Positions 19,093 through 27,761 of a stretch of DNA of 64,000 nucleotides are shown one piece after another. Positions within the stretch are counted from its first letter, which is position 1; the number at the start of each line of letters is the position of its first letter. Source of the stretch: Candidatus Poribacteria bacterium. Lineage in GTDB: Bacteria; Poribacteria; WGA-4E; JAJDTR01. Made by a program: the position numbers and the translations under genes. The notes under the pieces are model-generated. The model ran no database searches and was not told where the DNA came from. It was given only the letters and a program-made list of their open reading frames with translations. The DNA lies in assembly GCA_028820655.1 (NCBI GenBank), contig JAPPIK010000056.1, positions 275,880 to 339,879 of the forward strand, written 5' to 3'.

Positions 19093-20307
19093 ATGAACGA
19101 TCCGAAATACAACCTATTGGCAGAAGATTTAGACAAACAGGGCGTTCGGATTGACGCAATCAAAGATTTGCTCAAGCTACAGCACGTTGAAACACCGTCG
19201 TGGGGATACGGTAATTCGGGAACACGATTCGGCGTATTCCAGCAGCCCGGGGCGGCCCGCAATGTGAACGAACGTTTAGAGGATGCCGCTACTGTCCACC
19301 GGTTCACGGGAATCGCACCGACGGTTGCCCTGCATATTCCATGGGATGAAACGGATGATTGGGATGGAATGAAACAGTATGCGAGCGAGCTCGGGATCGG
19401 AATTGGAGCGATTAATCCGAATGTTTTTCAAGCGCAAGAGTATAAACTGGGAAGCGTTTGCCATCACGATTCAGCCATCCGCCGGTTGGCAACAGACCAC
19501 ATGCTGTACTGTGTCGAGATCATGAAGAATCTGGACTCCAAGCTGCTGAGCCTCTGGTTTGCGGACGGTACGAATTTCCCCGGTCAAGCAAATTTTCGAA
19601 ACCGGAAACGCTGGATGCATGAATGCTTCCGTGAAGTGTACGATGCGCTACCTGAAGATTCACGCATGCTCATCGAATACAAGTTCTTTGAACCGGCGTT
19701 CTACCACACCGACCTTGCCGATTGGGGGACGGCGTACGTTATGGCGGCGAAACTAGGTCCCAAGGCACAAGTGCTGATTGACCTCGGGCATCATCCGCAG
19801 GGAACAAATATTGAGTTCATCGTCGCTTATCTGATTGACGAGGGCAAACTCGGTGGCTTCCACTTCAACTGCCGAAAGTTTGCCGACGACGATCTCACCG
19901 TTGGATCTGTAAATCCGCAGGAACTCTTTCTCATCTACACGGAACTGGTTGCGGCGGAACTGGATCCCGATACGGACACCGACATTGCTTACATGATCGA
20001 TCAGAGTCACAATCTGAAGCCGAAAGTCGAAGCGAGTATCCAATCCGTATGCAACTTGCAAACCGCGTATGCGAGGGCATTAATCGTTGACCGGGAAGAG
20101 CTAACGCAAGCGCAGGAAGCGGGCGAGATCATTGACGCCGAACGTGTTTTGCAACGCGCATATGAGACGGATGTGCGTCCGCTTCTCGAACAGGTGCGTT
20201 TGGAAATGGGGCGGGATCCGGATCCGTTGGGGGCATATCGCAAAAGCGGCTACTTTGAAGAGATTAGTCGTGCGCGAGTGGGCGGCAAAAGCCAAGGATG
20301 GGCTTGA
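19093..20307 (+). CDS. rhaI: L-rhamnose isomerase, Pseudomonas stutzeri type
   Basis: The 404-residue TIM barrel converts L-rhamnose to L-rhamnulose. [35 protein letters not shown] and [15 protein letters not shown] are family blocks. Glu195, Asp230, His257 and Asp303 have the same spacing (35, 27, 46) as the known metal ligands of the P. stutzeri enzyme. ATG at 19093 follows AAGGGGGA; upstream in-frame codons fall inside the preceding gene. With rhaM it gives the first two steps of rhamnose use; a rhamnulokinase and aldolase are not in the window. Confidence 0.93.
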   Translation: MNDPKYNLLAEDLDKQGVRIDAIKDLLKLQHVETPSWGYGNSGTRFGVFQQPGAARNVNERLEDAATVHRFTGIAPTVALHIPWDETDDWDGMKQYASELGIGIGAINPNVFQAQEYKLGSVCHHDSAIRRLATDHMLYCVEIMKNLDSKLLSLWFADGTNFPGQANFRNRKRWMHECFREVYDALPEDSRMLIEYKFFEPAFYHTDLADWGTAYVMAAKLGPKAQVLIDLGHHPQGTNIEFIVAYLIDEGKLGGFHFNCRKFADDDLTVGSVNPQELFLIYTELVAAELDPDTDTDIAYMIDQSHNLKPKVEASIQSVCNLQTAYARALIVDREELTQAQEAGEIIDAERVLQRAYETDVRPLLEQVRLEMGRDPDPLGAYRKSGYFEEISRARVGGKSQGWA

Positions 20308-20330
20308 TAGAAGGCGAGCGTTTCCTTAGC

Positions 20331-21089
20331 TCATTCGCACAGGGCTGTCCATAGTGCTCGATAGTAGTTCATGACACGCTCCGGATCGGAGCTGCCCGGG
20401 ATTTCAGCTAGACAGTAGCCATCGTATTTCGCCTTCTTTAGCAACGTGAATAGCTCGCGCCACGGATATTCTCGGCGATGCAACTCATTGATGTGGACTA
20501 GCCGGATCCAGTCCTTAACCAGATCAAAGTTGCTCTTGACCGACCCGTCAACGACTTCGCCCGGGTTGGAGTTCCAGCAAACCGACACATTGTCGTGGTC
20601 GGCAATCTTCATGATTGTTCGGACATGTGGGAGATCGGAGGTTTGTCGCCCGTGAACTTCAAGGCGTATCTGTACGCCAAGATTGTTGGCGAATTCCCCG
20701 CACTCGCGCAGCGAGAGTCCGATCTGCTCGAGCGTGGTTTGCTCCGGCACATCGTCGGGCAACCCGTTTGGGCGCACCTTGACACCGAGCGCTCCCACAT
20801 CCGACGCGAGTTGAGAATACCCCTTGGTTCCTTCAACATTTTGGCGCAACTCTTCGCTATCCGGTGAATGAAATTCAAAAGCGCTGCCCAATCCGGCTAG
20901 TTCGATAGCGCTGTCTTCAAACTGGCTGCGTACATTGCGGCGTTCTGCCGCAGAAAGGCCAACCTCAACGTTGTGGGCATGAGTGGTGCGCAATTCCACA
21001 CCCTGAAAACCGGTGGCTTCGCAGCGTTCGATAATCGTCGGAATGTCCCACTCCTTCGCCATATTGTATGTCACTAAACCGAGTTTCAT
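20331..21089 (-). CDS. Sugar phosphate isomerase/epimerase-family TIM barrel
   Basis: The 252-residue protein starts MKLGLVTYNMAKEWD and shows the barrel features GVELRTTHAHNVEVGL, IRLEVHGRQT, NVSVCWNSNPGE, VHINELHRREYPW and YCLAEIPGSSD. It belongs to the AP-endonuclease-2 superfamily; the reaction is not evident. ATG at 21089 follows AGGGGGAAG. It is convergent with rhaI, only 23 bases away, and divergent from the next oxidoreductase. Confidence 0.85.
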   Translation of the reverse strand: MKLGLVTYNMAKEWDIPTIIERCEATGFQGVELRTTHAHNVEVGLSAAERRNVRSQFEDSAIELAGLGSAFEFHSPDSEELRQNVEGTKGYSQLASDVGALGVKVRPNGLPDDVPEQTTLEQIGLSLRECGEFANNLGVQIRLEVHGRQTSDLPHVRTIMKIADHDNVSVCWNSNPGEVVDGSVKSNFDLVKDWIRLVHINELHRREYPWRELFTLLKKAKYDGYCLAEIPGSSDPERVMNYYRALWTALCE

Positions 21090-21277
21090 TGTCTTCCCCC
21101 TAGGTCACGGATTATCAATATTGTAGCACCATCCACGCTATCCGTCTAGCGCAAAGTGCCGTTTGGGTTCGCATGGCGCTCCTCTAATCGGCGCGTCTCT
21201 TGCCCGCTCGGTCTGGATTGCCAACTCCAGACCGATGGACTAAGCAGTTTCAAAGGATAAAAAGAAAGGCTAAACTC

Positions 21278-22327
21278 ATGAGCCAAACGTATCGAGTTGG
21301 GATTATCGGATGCGGAGGTATGAGCAGAATTCACGCGAACGCTTATACCGAAAACCCGAGAACAACACTCGTAGCAGCGATGGATATCGATAAGGATTCG
21401 GCTGCCAAACTTTCCCAGGAATACTCCATCCCCGCAGTTTATACCGACTACAACAAACTGCTGGAAACGGAAGACTTGGACATCGTAAGCATTGTAACTT
21501 GGCAAGGCGTACGCGCCGAGATTACGATCGCCGCCGCAGAAGCGGGCGTCAAAGGAATTCTGGGCGAAAAGCCGATGGCATCCTGCTTGGGCGAAGCCGA
21601 TGACATGATCGAGACGTGCGAAAAGCACGGGGCGAAGCTTGTCATCGGACATCAGGGACGTTTCTCGCCGATGAGTGTCGAAATTCGCAGGTTAATCCGC
21701 GACGGCGCCATCGGGCAACCGACATTGCTGCACGGCAGATCGAAACCCAACGCCGGGTTGCTCAATATCGGAACGCATGTGATCGACGGGTGGCGCTACC
21801 AGTTGTCAGACCCGGAGACCCTGTGGGTCATCGGGCAAATATCGCGCACAACCGACAAGTGGGAACGCCGCACGCTGTGCGAGGATCTGTGTATGGGGCT
21901 CATCTGTTTTGAAGGGGGTGCAAGGGGAATATATGAAAGCGATTTGCCAGAACCGGCAATCTCCGGTACGGCGATCCACGGGACTGCCGGACAGATTAGA
22001 AACGACGCAGATGGTAAACTCGTGATTCAAACTGACGAAAGCAAGGGGTGGACGGAGATACAGGCAGCGCCGGAGGAGAGCAATCAGTTTCAAGAGCTAA
22101 TCGACTGGATGGAGGGAAAGATTGGCGATCATCGCAGCAGCGGGCGGCAAGCGCGCTATACCATGGAAATCATGATGGCAATTTACGAGTCGCTGCGTAT
22201 CAAAAACGTGGTCAACATGCCCTTGGAGACCAAAGAGTCGCCGCTTGAATTGATGGTGCAGGATGGGACACTTCCGGTGCTCAAAGAGGGGCGTTACGAC
22301 ATTCGCAGGGCGTTCCCGGAGCAATAG
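21278..22327 (+). CDS. Gfo/Idh/MocA-family oxidoreductase
   Basis: The 349-residue protein has the Rossmann motif GIIGCGGMSRIHA, the EKP signature (E97-K98-P99) and GTHVIDGWRY, where His and Asp correspond to the usual catalytic pair. ATG at 21278 is 9 bases after AAGAAAGG. It is transcribed away from the TIM-barrel gene; the divergent pair may act on the same sugar. It is followed by a 354-base repeat-rich gap. Confidence 0.9.
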   Translation: MSQTYRVGIIGCGGMSRIHANAYTENPRTTLVAAMDIDKDSAAKLSQEYSIPAVYTDYNKLLETEDLDIVSIVTWQGVRAEITIAAAEAGVKGILGEKPMASCLGEADDMIETCEKHGAKLVIGHQGRFSPMSVEIRRLIRDGAIGQPTLLHGRSKPNAGLLNIGTHVIDGWRYQLSDPETLWVIGQISRTTDKWERRTLCEDLCMGLICFEGGARGIYESDLPEPAISGTAIHGTAGQIRNDADGKLVIQTDESKGWTEIQAAPEESNQFQELIDWMEGKIGDHRSSGRQARYTMEIMMAIYESLRIKNVVNMPLETKESPLELMVQDGTLPVLKEGRYDIRRAFPEQ

Positions 22328-22358
22328 TAGTATAAGACTGGACGCAAATTATACAGTT

Positions 22359-22379
22359 GTAGGGTGGGCACTGCCCACC
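22359..22379 (+). repeat. GTAGG palindrome
   Basis: GTAGG followed by a perfect 7-bp stem, GGTGGGC/GCCCACC, with a 3-base loop. Confidence 0.65.
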
Positions 22380-22403
22380 ATTTCTTGCGTTGTGCGATCA
22401 TAT

Positions 22404-22468
22404 GGGCGAATAGCGAATGATCAAGCGAGTGGATAATGAACGCGATAGAACTCCCACAGAGATCTCCG
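22404..22468 (+). repeat. GATCAAGCGAG-type repeat, copy 3
   Basis: GCGAATAGCGAATGATCAA, then GCGAGTGGATAATGAA, CGCGATAGAACTC and a final GAGATCT. It aligns along its length with the unit at 22504-22584. Confidence 0.6.
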
Positions 22469-22503
22469 TATGCCGTAAACCGCCTTTCGCCACTCAACTG
22501 TCG

Positions 22504-22584
22504 GTAGGAGATCAAACGAGCGAATAGTGAGTGATCAACTGACTGAATAGGGAAGGCGATAGAGTTCTCATAGAGATCTTCTCC
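22504..22584 (+). repeat. GTAGG-headed repeat, copy 4
   Basis: GTAGGAGATCAAACGAGCG at the left, TAGAGATCTTCTCC at the right, and a 31-base core at 22533-22563 that is present in inverted orientation (30 of 31 matches) at 25293-25323. Confidence 0.7.
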
Positions 22585-22681
22585 AGGTCGCGACTTCCTT
22601 ACTACAACCGTCGAGAAGGAAACAATGCTTGGCCTGTCAGGTTTTGTATCTCGTACTCAGTTATGAATTGCAGGGGTAATA

Positions 22682-23467
22682 ATGAGCGCCCTCACCGATA
22701 AAGACATTCGCCAATTCCACCAAGAGGGATACCTCGTATTCGATGGTCTGTTAGACGATATTCGCAACGAGCGTATCATGCAGGACGTAGACCAACTCAT
22801 GGAGGATCGCAAAGTTCCGAACAAACCGGCGATTCCGATGCGCTACCCCGAACTGGGTCTCTTGACCTCTGAACCCGCCATTGTGGATCGGGTGGCAGCC
22901 CTCATGGGCGGCAATCGGTTCGTTCACCATCACATTCATGCCGCATGCCACATGCCGGGCGACCCCGGCGTGGCGTGGCACCACGACTACGAGCAATTGC
23001 CCCAAACGAACCGTTCGCACCTCATGGTGCATGTCTTTATGTATCATTCCGGATTGAACGGCGAAATCGGGGACCTGCTCGTGCTTCCGGGATCGCACAA
23101 GAAAACCATGAATAGAGATGCGTTCCAGCAGTTTGGAACCGCCGATCTTCCGGGATCTTGCACCATTGATGACCTTGCCCCCGCGTCCGTTGTCATTGTC
23201 CACTCCGCGCTGCAACATGCGCGCCGCGCCAAACCCGCTAATCCGGGATCCAAACGCTATTTCGTCGACACTTCCTACTGTCAGTTTGGAATCATTTGGC
23301 CCACAATCCGTCAGTTCCAGCAGTACAACGACATGGCGCTAGAACTCGGGTGGGATCGAAACGGGAAGTACGCCTATCTCTACGAAGAGGGTCATTTCTT
23401 CTTCAAAGAGGACCAAGAAGGGGCGTTCGAAAGTAGGAACCGGGGCAGTTTGGCAATGCAACTCTGA
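22682..23467 (+). CDS. Phytanoyl-CoA dioxygenase (PhyH) family, Fe(II)/2-oxoglutarate type
   Basis: The 261-residue protein has the double-stranded beta-helix layout of PhyH oxygenases. The iron facial triad is visible: His100 and Asp102 (WHHDYEQ) and a distal His (H179 in HSALQHARRAK), with Arg192 as likely 2-oxoglutarate contact. Such enzymes hydroxylate small molecules; the substrate is unknown. ATG at 22682 follows CAGGGGTAATA. It stands alone between repeat-bearing gaps, upstream of a GH32/43-like gene. Confidence 0.85.
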   Translation: MSALTDKDIRQFHQEGYLVFDGLLDDIRNERIMQDVDQLMEDRKVPNKPAIPMRYPELGLLTSEPAIVDRVAALMGGNRFVHHHIHAACHMPGDPGVAWHHDYEQLPQTNRSHLMVHVFMYHSGLNGEIGDLLVLPGSHKKTMNRDAFQQFGTADLPGSCTIDDLAPASVVIVHSALQHARRAKPANPGSKRYFVDTSYCQFGIIWPTIRQFQQYNDMALELGWDRNGKYAYLYEEGHFFFKEDQEGAFESRNRGSLAMQL

Positions 23468-23527
23468 CGGGTAGCTATGCACATGCCCGGATTTTTCGCA
23501 CCTTCACAGTCCATTGCATGGCTTCTG

Positions 23528-23550
23528 TAGGAGCGACCTCCCGGTCGCGA
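23528..23550 (+). repeat. GTAGG palindrome
   Basis: GTAGG followed by a 6-bp stem GCGACC/GGTCGC with a TCCC loop. Confidence 0.55.
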
Positions 23551-23699
23551 TTCCCTGAACCGGGCAGAATATGCTCCGACTGTTGTATTGCCGCATTAGT
23601 ATTCCGATACAATATCTAGCATCGCACGTTCTGAATCACTGTAATCATGATTCTATATGACTACCAGAATTCAAACTAGAAAGAGACAAATAGACATTT

Positions 23700-25241
23700 A
23701 TGCCCGATTTTAACTTTGTTCCGGAAACTCCGACTCCAGTAGGCCTGCAAAAACAACTCTTTGTTGACGACTACATCGTGACGGAAAAAGATAATGTGAG
23801 TTTAGGTGTGGGTGAGGCGAAAAAGTACGGCGTCGTGATGGAACCGACCTTAGTGACAGATTTTCAATCCGGCGCGATTCACGACGGCCCGGACGGCGGT
23901 TCTGGCTTTGAATCGCCCTTCTGTTGGTTCTTCTCGCCTCATTGGGATGCCGACAAATCCATGTTCCGCCTGTGGTATATGGCGGGCAAACGTGCCGGTA
24001 CCGGACTGGCGTATGCGGAATCATCCGACGGTTTCAACTGGACCAAACCCATGATTTCCAAGGATGGGTTGAGCAATCTTGTTACGTGGAACGCACCTGT
24101 TCCCATTCTCAATCAAAACAAGAGTGTTGACCTGCTTGATATTGGGTTGGATGGTACAACCGTCATGATCGATCCGAGTGTGGAAATCGGTGCACCCGAG
24201 AAATACAAGGTCGCGTTCTATCCAAACAGCGGTGGCATCGACGGAAGGACGCGATTGGGATATTCAGCCGACGGCATCCATTGGAACCTCTACCACGATG
24301 GTCACCCGGTAACAGAGCGAGCGGCGGACACTAACAACCAAATACTCTGGAATCCTCTCACCAAACGCTACCTGCTGCATTGCCGCCAAGATTTTGAGGG
24401 CGCAGGAGGAATCGGCGAATACCGCGGTGTTCGCATCATGGAACATGCCGAAGGGAACGACCTGCTGAATCATCCCACCGCATGGAATACCCTCACGAAA
24501 TTTGTGTTGGACGATCCCGACAAGAGCCTGATTCCGGGCACGAAAACTCCCGTATATCAGATTCACACCTTCCCGATGTGGTACTATGAAGGCGTGTGGT
24601 TTGGCTTGACGGACATTCTGGCTGCCACCAACAAGCACGTTACCGATGGCGACCAAGATTACCACACTTCTCACGAACGGGGTGTATGGGAATTCTACAT
24701 GGCGCCGTCTCGTGACGCGGTCAACTACGATTTTAGCCTAGCCGCTTATCCGCGCAAACCCCTTATCCCGCGCGGTCCAGCCGGCAGTTTTGACAAGGAT
24801 TGCGTGCGTCCACCGTCGAACATCGTTACGCACAACGATGAACACTGGATATATTATCTGGCGACGAATGAACGTTGGGGATGCCATCGCTGGGACGCGC
24901 GGCTTGCGCTTGCCAAATTGCGTCTCGACGGGTTCTTTTTTCTCGAAGCGAAAGAGAAACCGGGAACGGTCGTGACGCGGCCCTTCGTGCTTGAGGGGAA
25001 TAAACTGCGGGTGAATGCTGACGCGGTGGACGGTTATATCAAGGTCGAGGTACTTGAGACGTCCGGCGAACCAATCCCCGGATTTTCGGGCGATTCAGCC
25101 AAGGTTTATCGCGGGTTCGACAATCTGCGCCTCGAACCAATCTGGAAAGAGGATGCCGGTTTATCGTCGTTGCGAGGTAAAGAGGTGCGGCTCAAGTTCC
25201 ATTTGCACAATGCGAAATTGTACGCATTCCAGATCTGCTAA
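23700..25241 (+). CDS. GH32/GH43-like beta-propeller glycosidase-related protein
   Basis: The 513-residue protein begins with KQLFVDDYIVTEKDNV and contains FRLWYMAG, YAESSDGFNWTKP, RLGYSADGIHWN, LIPRGPAGSFDKD and a C-terminal beta-domain ending LHNAKLYAFQI. The propeller part resembles GH32/GH43-type enzymes seen in Planctomycetes and Poribacteria. Its closest relative here is the protein at 29812-31467, with which it shares all these blocks. This copy has no signal peptide. ATG at 23700 has only a weak ribosome site. Catalytic residues cannot be assigned with confidence. Confidence 0.75.
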   Translation: MPDFNFVPETPTPVGLQKQLFVDDYIVTEKDNVSLGVGEAKKYGVVMEPTLVTDFQSGAIHDGPDGGSGFESPFCWFFSPHWDADKSMFRLWYMAGKRAGTGLAYAESSDGFNWTKPMISKDGLSNLVTWNAPVPILNQNKSVDLLDIGLDGTTVMIDPSVEIGAPEKYKVAFYPNSGGIDGRTRLGYSADGIHWNLYHDGHPVTERAADTNNQILWNPLTKRYLLHCRQDFEGAGGIGEYRGVRIMEHAEGNDLLNHPTAWNTLTKFVLDDPDKSLIPGTKTPVYQIHTFPMWYYEGVWFGLTDILAATNKHVTDGDQDYHTSHERGVWEFYMAPSRDAVNYDFSLAAYPRKPLIPRGPAGSFDKDCVRPPSNIVTHNDEHWIYYLATNERWGCHRWDARLALAKLRLDGFFFLEAKEKPGTVVTRPFVLEGNKLRVNADAVDGYIKVEVLETSGEPIPGFSGDSAKVYRGFDNLRLEPIWKEDAGLSSLRGKEVRLKFHLHNAKLYAFQIC

Positions 25242-25256
25242 CCCTCACCTGTTGTT

Positions 25257-25339
25257 GTAGGAGATCAAGTGAGTGAATAGCGAATAGGATTTTCTATCGC
25301 CTTCCCTATTCGGTCAGTTGATCGATAGAGATCTTCTCC
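25257..25339 (+). repeat. GTAGG-headed repeat, copy 5, with inverted core
   Basis: Both ends (GTAGGAGATCAA... and TAGAGATCTTCTCC) are in the same orientation as in copy 4, but the 31-base core at 25293-25323 is reverse-complemented. Confidence 0.7.
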
Positions 25340-25459
25340 GAATCACGACACTAGGTTTCTATAGCCTACGTTAAACAGCGGAGGCTTTTGGTAGTAGTAG
25401 CTATCGGTAGTAAGTCGATTTTTCAATTCTAACTTCAGCTCAAAATGGAGGATCAACTC

Positions 25460-26092
25460 ATGCAGAAGAAAGAGGCGTTGTATGCTGTGATAGGCGGCAT
25501 TTTCGGGGCAATTCTAGCCATGGCGGCGGGTTCGTTCTCGCCACTCAGCGCGCAAAATGAATCGGTAAACTCCGGGGCGATCACTTGTACAGGGCTCAAA
25601 GTGGTTGACTCGGAAGGCATCCCTCGTGTGTTTATGAGCGCCACGGGGATTGCCGTTTTGGGCAAAGACGGAGGGAAGTTGCTTATGAGCGTCGGTAAGG
25701 GTAAGGGACAGGTTAGCGTTTACGACAGAGACGGAGAGGGCACGATTATGGGCGTCACCGAAGACGGGGGACGGTTTGAAATGGTTGATAAGGAGGGCAC
25801 TCCCAGTGCGTGGTTGTCCACCGACAAACACGTCGGCGGGGGAGAGTTTGGCATCTTCGCCAAAAACGGAAAAAGGAGGATGACTATAATCGTCAATGAG
25901 AAAGAGGGATCGGTTAGCATTTTCGGCGAGGACAGAGAAGGCGTGGCTCTGGTCGTTAATGAGGATGGGGGACAGGTTGGCGTTTTCGGCAAAGACGGCA
26001 AAGGGACCGCGCTCATGAACATCACCGAATTTGGGAACGGCGTAGTAATGACGTCGGATAAGAACGGCCGTATAGACGCTTTAGGGAAGTGA
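25460..26092 (+). CDS. Membrane-anchored or secreted repeat protein (intact copy)
   Basis: The 210-residue protein has an N-terminal hydrophobic segment (ALYAVIGGIFGAILAMAAG) followed by SPLSAQ, then AITCTGLKVVDSEG and about five repeats of roughly 24 residues built on GxVxVFGKDGKG, as in GQVGVFGKDGKG. The regular Gly-Asp-Gly spacing suggests a beta-solenoid. ATG at 25460 is 8 bases after GGAGG (25447-25451); ATG at 25445 overlaps that site. It is the first of four related genes in 2.7 kb. Function unknown. Confidence 0.7.
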   Translation: MQKKEALYAVIGGIFGAILAMAAGSFSPLSAQNESVNSGAITCTGLKVVDSEGIPRVFMSATGIAVLGKDGGKLLMSVGKGKGQVSVYDRDGEGTIMGVTEDGGRFEMVDKEGTPSAWLSTDKHVGGGEFGIFAKNGKRRMTIIVNEKEGSVSIFGEDREGVALVVNEDGGQVGVFGKDGKGTALMNITEFGNGVVMTSDKNGRIDALGK

Positions 26093-26352
26093 GAAGGTCA
26101 ACCCAAGAAGAAAAGAAGAAAATGTAATGAAGTTCCCGATTCCAATCACTCAGAACCTACCTCGCCTTGAATTCTGTCAAAGAAATAATCAAGCTCCTAT
26201 TGATGGGATGCGTGCGCGTGGTTTCACGGATAAGCGATTCCCCTAGAAGGTACATAGTTCTATTATTTTGGGCACACAATCAAAGGTTTTAAAATTGGCT
26301 ATCGTGGTTCATTGTTTGCGAGAGACTCTAATTAAGAGAGTAGTACCTGCGT
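26093..26352. other. Intergenic region, nothing recognised
   Basis: I see no gene, repeat or clear promoter between the repeat protein and the DUF4268-like remnant. Confidence 0.4.
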
Positions 26353-26665
26353 AATGATTTGGGGCAATAGCAAGAGTCGGCAAGAAGTCCTCGCCATATT
26401 TGATGCACTAAAGGAGCGCCGGGCGAAAATCGAGTCTGATTTCGGGTTCTCACTCGACTGGGGATGAGATTACCGCCCTGGTCAAAAAAGCAAAACAATC
26501 TGTATATATTGAGATAGGAACAGGGAACCATCTATGCGCGAGTTGGAAAAAATCGGCGACTGGCATTTAGAGAATTTGTTCAAGTTGAAAGAGGTTTTTA
26601 CGCCCGAGATAGAAATGACACTGTCCGAAAGTCACAATCTATCATGGCTGAACGATTACCGATGA
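26353..26665 (+). pseudogene. Remnant of a DUF4268-like protein, frameshifted
   Basis: Three fragments in different frames line up as the end of a DUF4268-type domain. From ATG 26353 one reads IFDALKERRAKIESDFGFSLDW, split here as IFDALKERRAKIE and SDFGFSLDW; the next frame gives DEITALVKKAKQSVYIEIG; from 26534 one reads IGDWHLENLFKLKEVFTPEI. At least two frameshifts are needed to join them and the N-terminal part is missing. DUF4268 often sits with restriction- or phage-related genes. The family call is from memory of its consensus. Confidence 0.5.
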
Positions 26666-26678
26666 AAGGAGATTCATT

Positions 26679-27137
26679 GTGAAAAGGAAAGAAGCGTTGT
26701 TTGCGGTGATAGGCGGTGTTGTGGGTGCAGTTCTGGTGATGGCGGCGGGATTGTTTTCGCCACTGCGAACGCAAAGAGAAGTGACAGATGCGGAGTTCGG
26801 AACAATACCTGTAGGAAGATAGTGGTGATTGATTCGGATGGCGAGACAATTGGGCTTATGTCAGGCAACGAACATGGGGGTGGGTTAGCGTGTATGGTAA
26901 GGGGGATGGCAAACCCGAAATGATCGTTGGCACGGGCGAAGATGGTGGTTTTATTGGTGTGTAGGTGGCAAAGGCGACAAACTCAGCAAAAGTGGTGAAA
27001 TAGAAATGCTTGTTATTGAATATGGAGGGCGCGTCATAGATGGCACCCGCGCGATTGTAGGCGTTAACGAATCCGGCAACGGTTCGGTATCCGTTTGGGA
27101 CAGGAACGGTTGTCGCATGATAACTTTACTAGAGTGA
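26679..27137 (+). pseudogene. Decayed copy of the anchored repeat protein
   Basis: A GTG at 26679 after AAAGGAG opens KRKEALFAVIGGVVGAVLVM followed by AAGLFSPLRTQ, closely matching the intact copy at 25460. The frame ends at a stop at 26820-26822. A one-base deletion just before it would restore CRKIVVIDSDGETIGLMSG; a second shift near 26876-26884 restores VSVYGKGDGKPEMIVG; a third is needed near the stop at 26962-26964 before the final GNGSVSVWDRNG. Three lesions show that this copy is dead. Confidence 0.75.
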
Positions 27138-27218
27138 ATCATGAACGAGTTGGCAATCAAGCAATTTGACACTTCAGAATCTATCGAGGAATCGGTGAGA
27201 ATTGAAAGGAGAATAATC

Positions 27219-27656
27219 GTGAAGTGCAGGGAAAAACTTGGTTACATCGCCTTGGGCGGGTTCTTGACGCTAATGGGCATAATTGCAGGAAACCTAACAC
27301 CGCTTACAGCGCAGAAGGACACTTTCGGCAAGATCACCTGTACCGGTCTAAACGTCGTGAACCTTGACGGGAAAACGGCAGTGGAATTGGCTATCGCTGA
27401 CTACGGAGGGACGGTCGCCGTCAGGGGGAAAGATGGGAAGATTGCCGCCGCTATGACTATCGAAGAGTATGGCGGTACGGTCGTTGTCTCGGGAAATGAT
27501 AGAAAGTCTACTGCCGGCATGAATATCAACGAAGAGGGCGGGAATGTCGCTGTCTCTGGCAAACAAGGTAAGTCTACCGCTGGTATGGGTATCACCGTTG
27601 GTGGCGGCGCGGTCTTCGTTCAAGACCGATATGGCGGTTTGAAAATCTTGGATTAA
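27219..27656 (+). CDS. Membrane-anchored or secreted repeat protein (second intact copy)
   Basis: The 145-residue protein has the same plan as the copy at 25460: a hydrophobic segment (YIALGGFLTLMGIIAG), SPL-like TPLTAQ, ITCTGLNVVNLDG, then four repeats of about 24 residues with GGTVAVRGKDGK, GGTVVVSGNDRK, GGNVAVSGKQGK and a final GGAVFVQDRYGG. GTG at 27219 follows AAAGGAG and lines up with the starts of its paralogs; an ATG at 27141 would add a 26-residue polar leader. Function unknown. Confidence 0.65.
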   Translation: MKCREKLGYIALGGFLTLMGIIAGNLTPLTAQKDTFGKITCTGLNVVNLDGKTAVELAIADYGGTVAVRGKDGKIAAAMTIEEYGGTVVVSGNDRKSTAGMNINEEGGNVAVSGKQGKSTAGMGITVGGGAVFVQDRYGGLKILD

Positions 27657-27761
27657 ACGTCCCTATTCGAGCACCGCAGGTTACTGCTGTGCCTTGAGAG
27701 CACCCCCTTTTCTCAGCCGCGCTCGATTAACTTGCAACGATCCATTTTAAAGGAGAAGATA

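Larger units (their letters stand above)
22328..22681. other. Intergenic repeat cluster
   Basis: The whole gap is built of short repeats: a GTAGG hairpin (22359-22379) and two related units (22404-22468 and 22504-22584). No gene is supported. Confidence 0.6.

Noticed and set aside
22404-22584. CRISPR array
   Set aside because: The repeat units are about 100 bases apart, only two in number, variable, and also found singly elsewhere.
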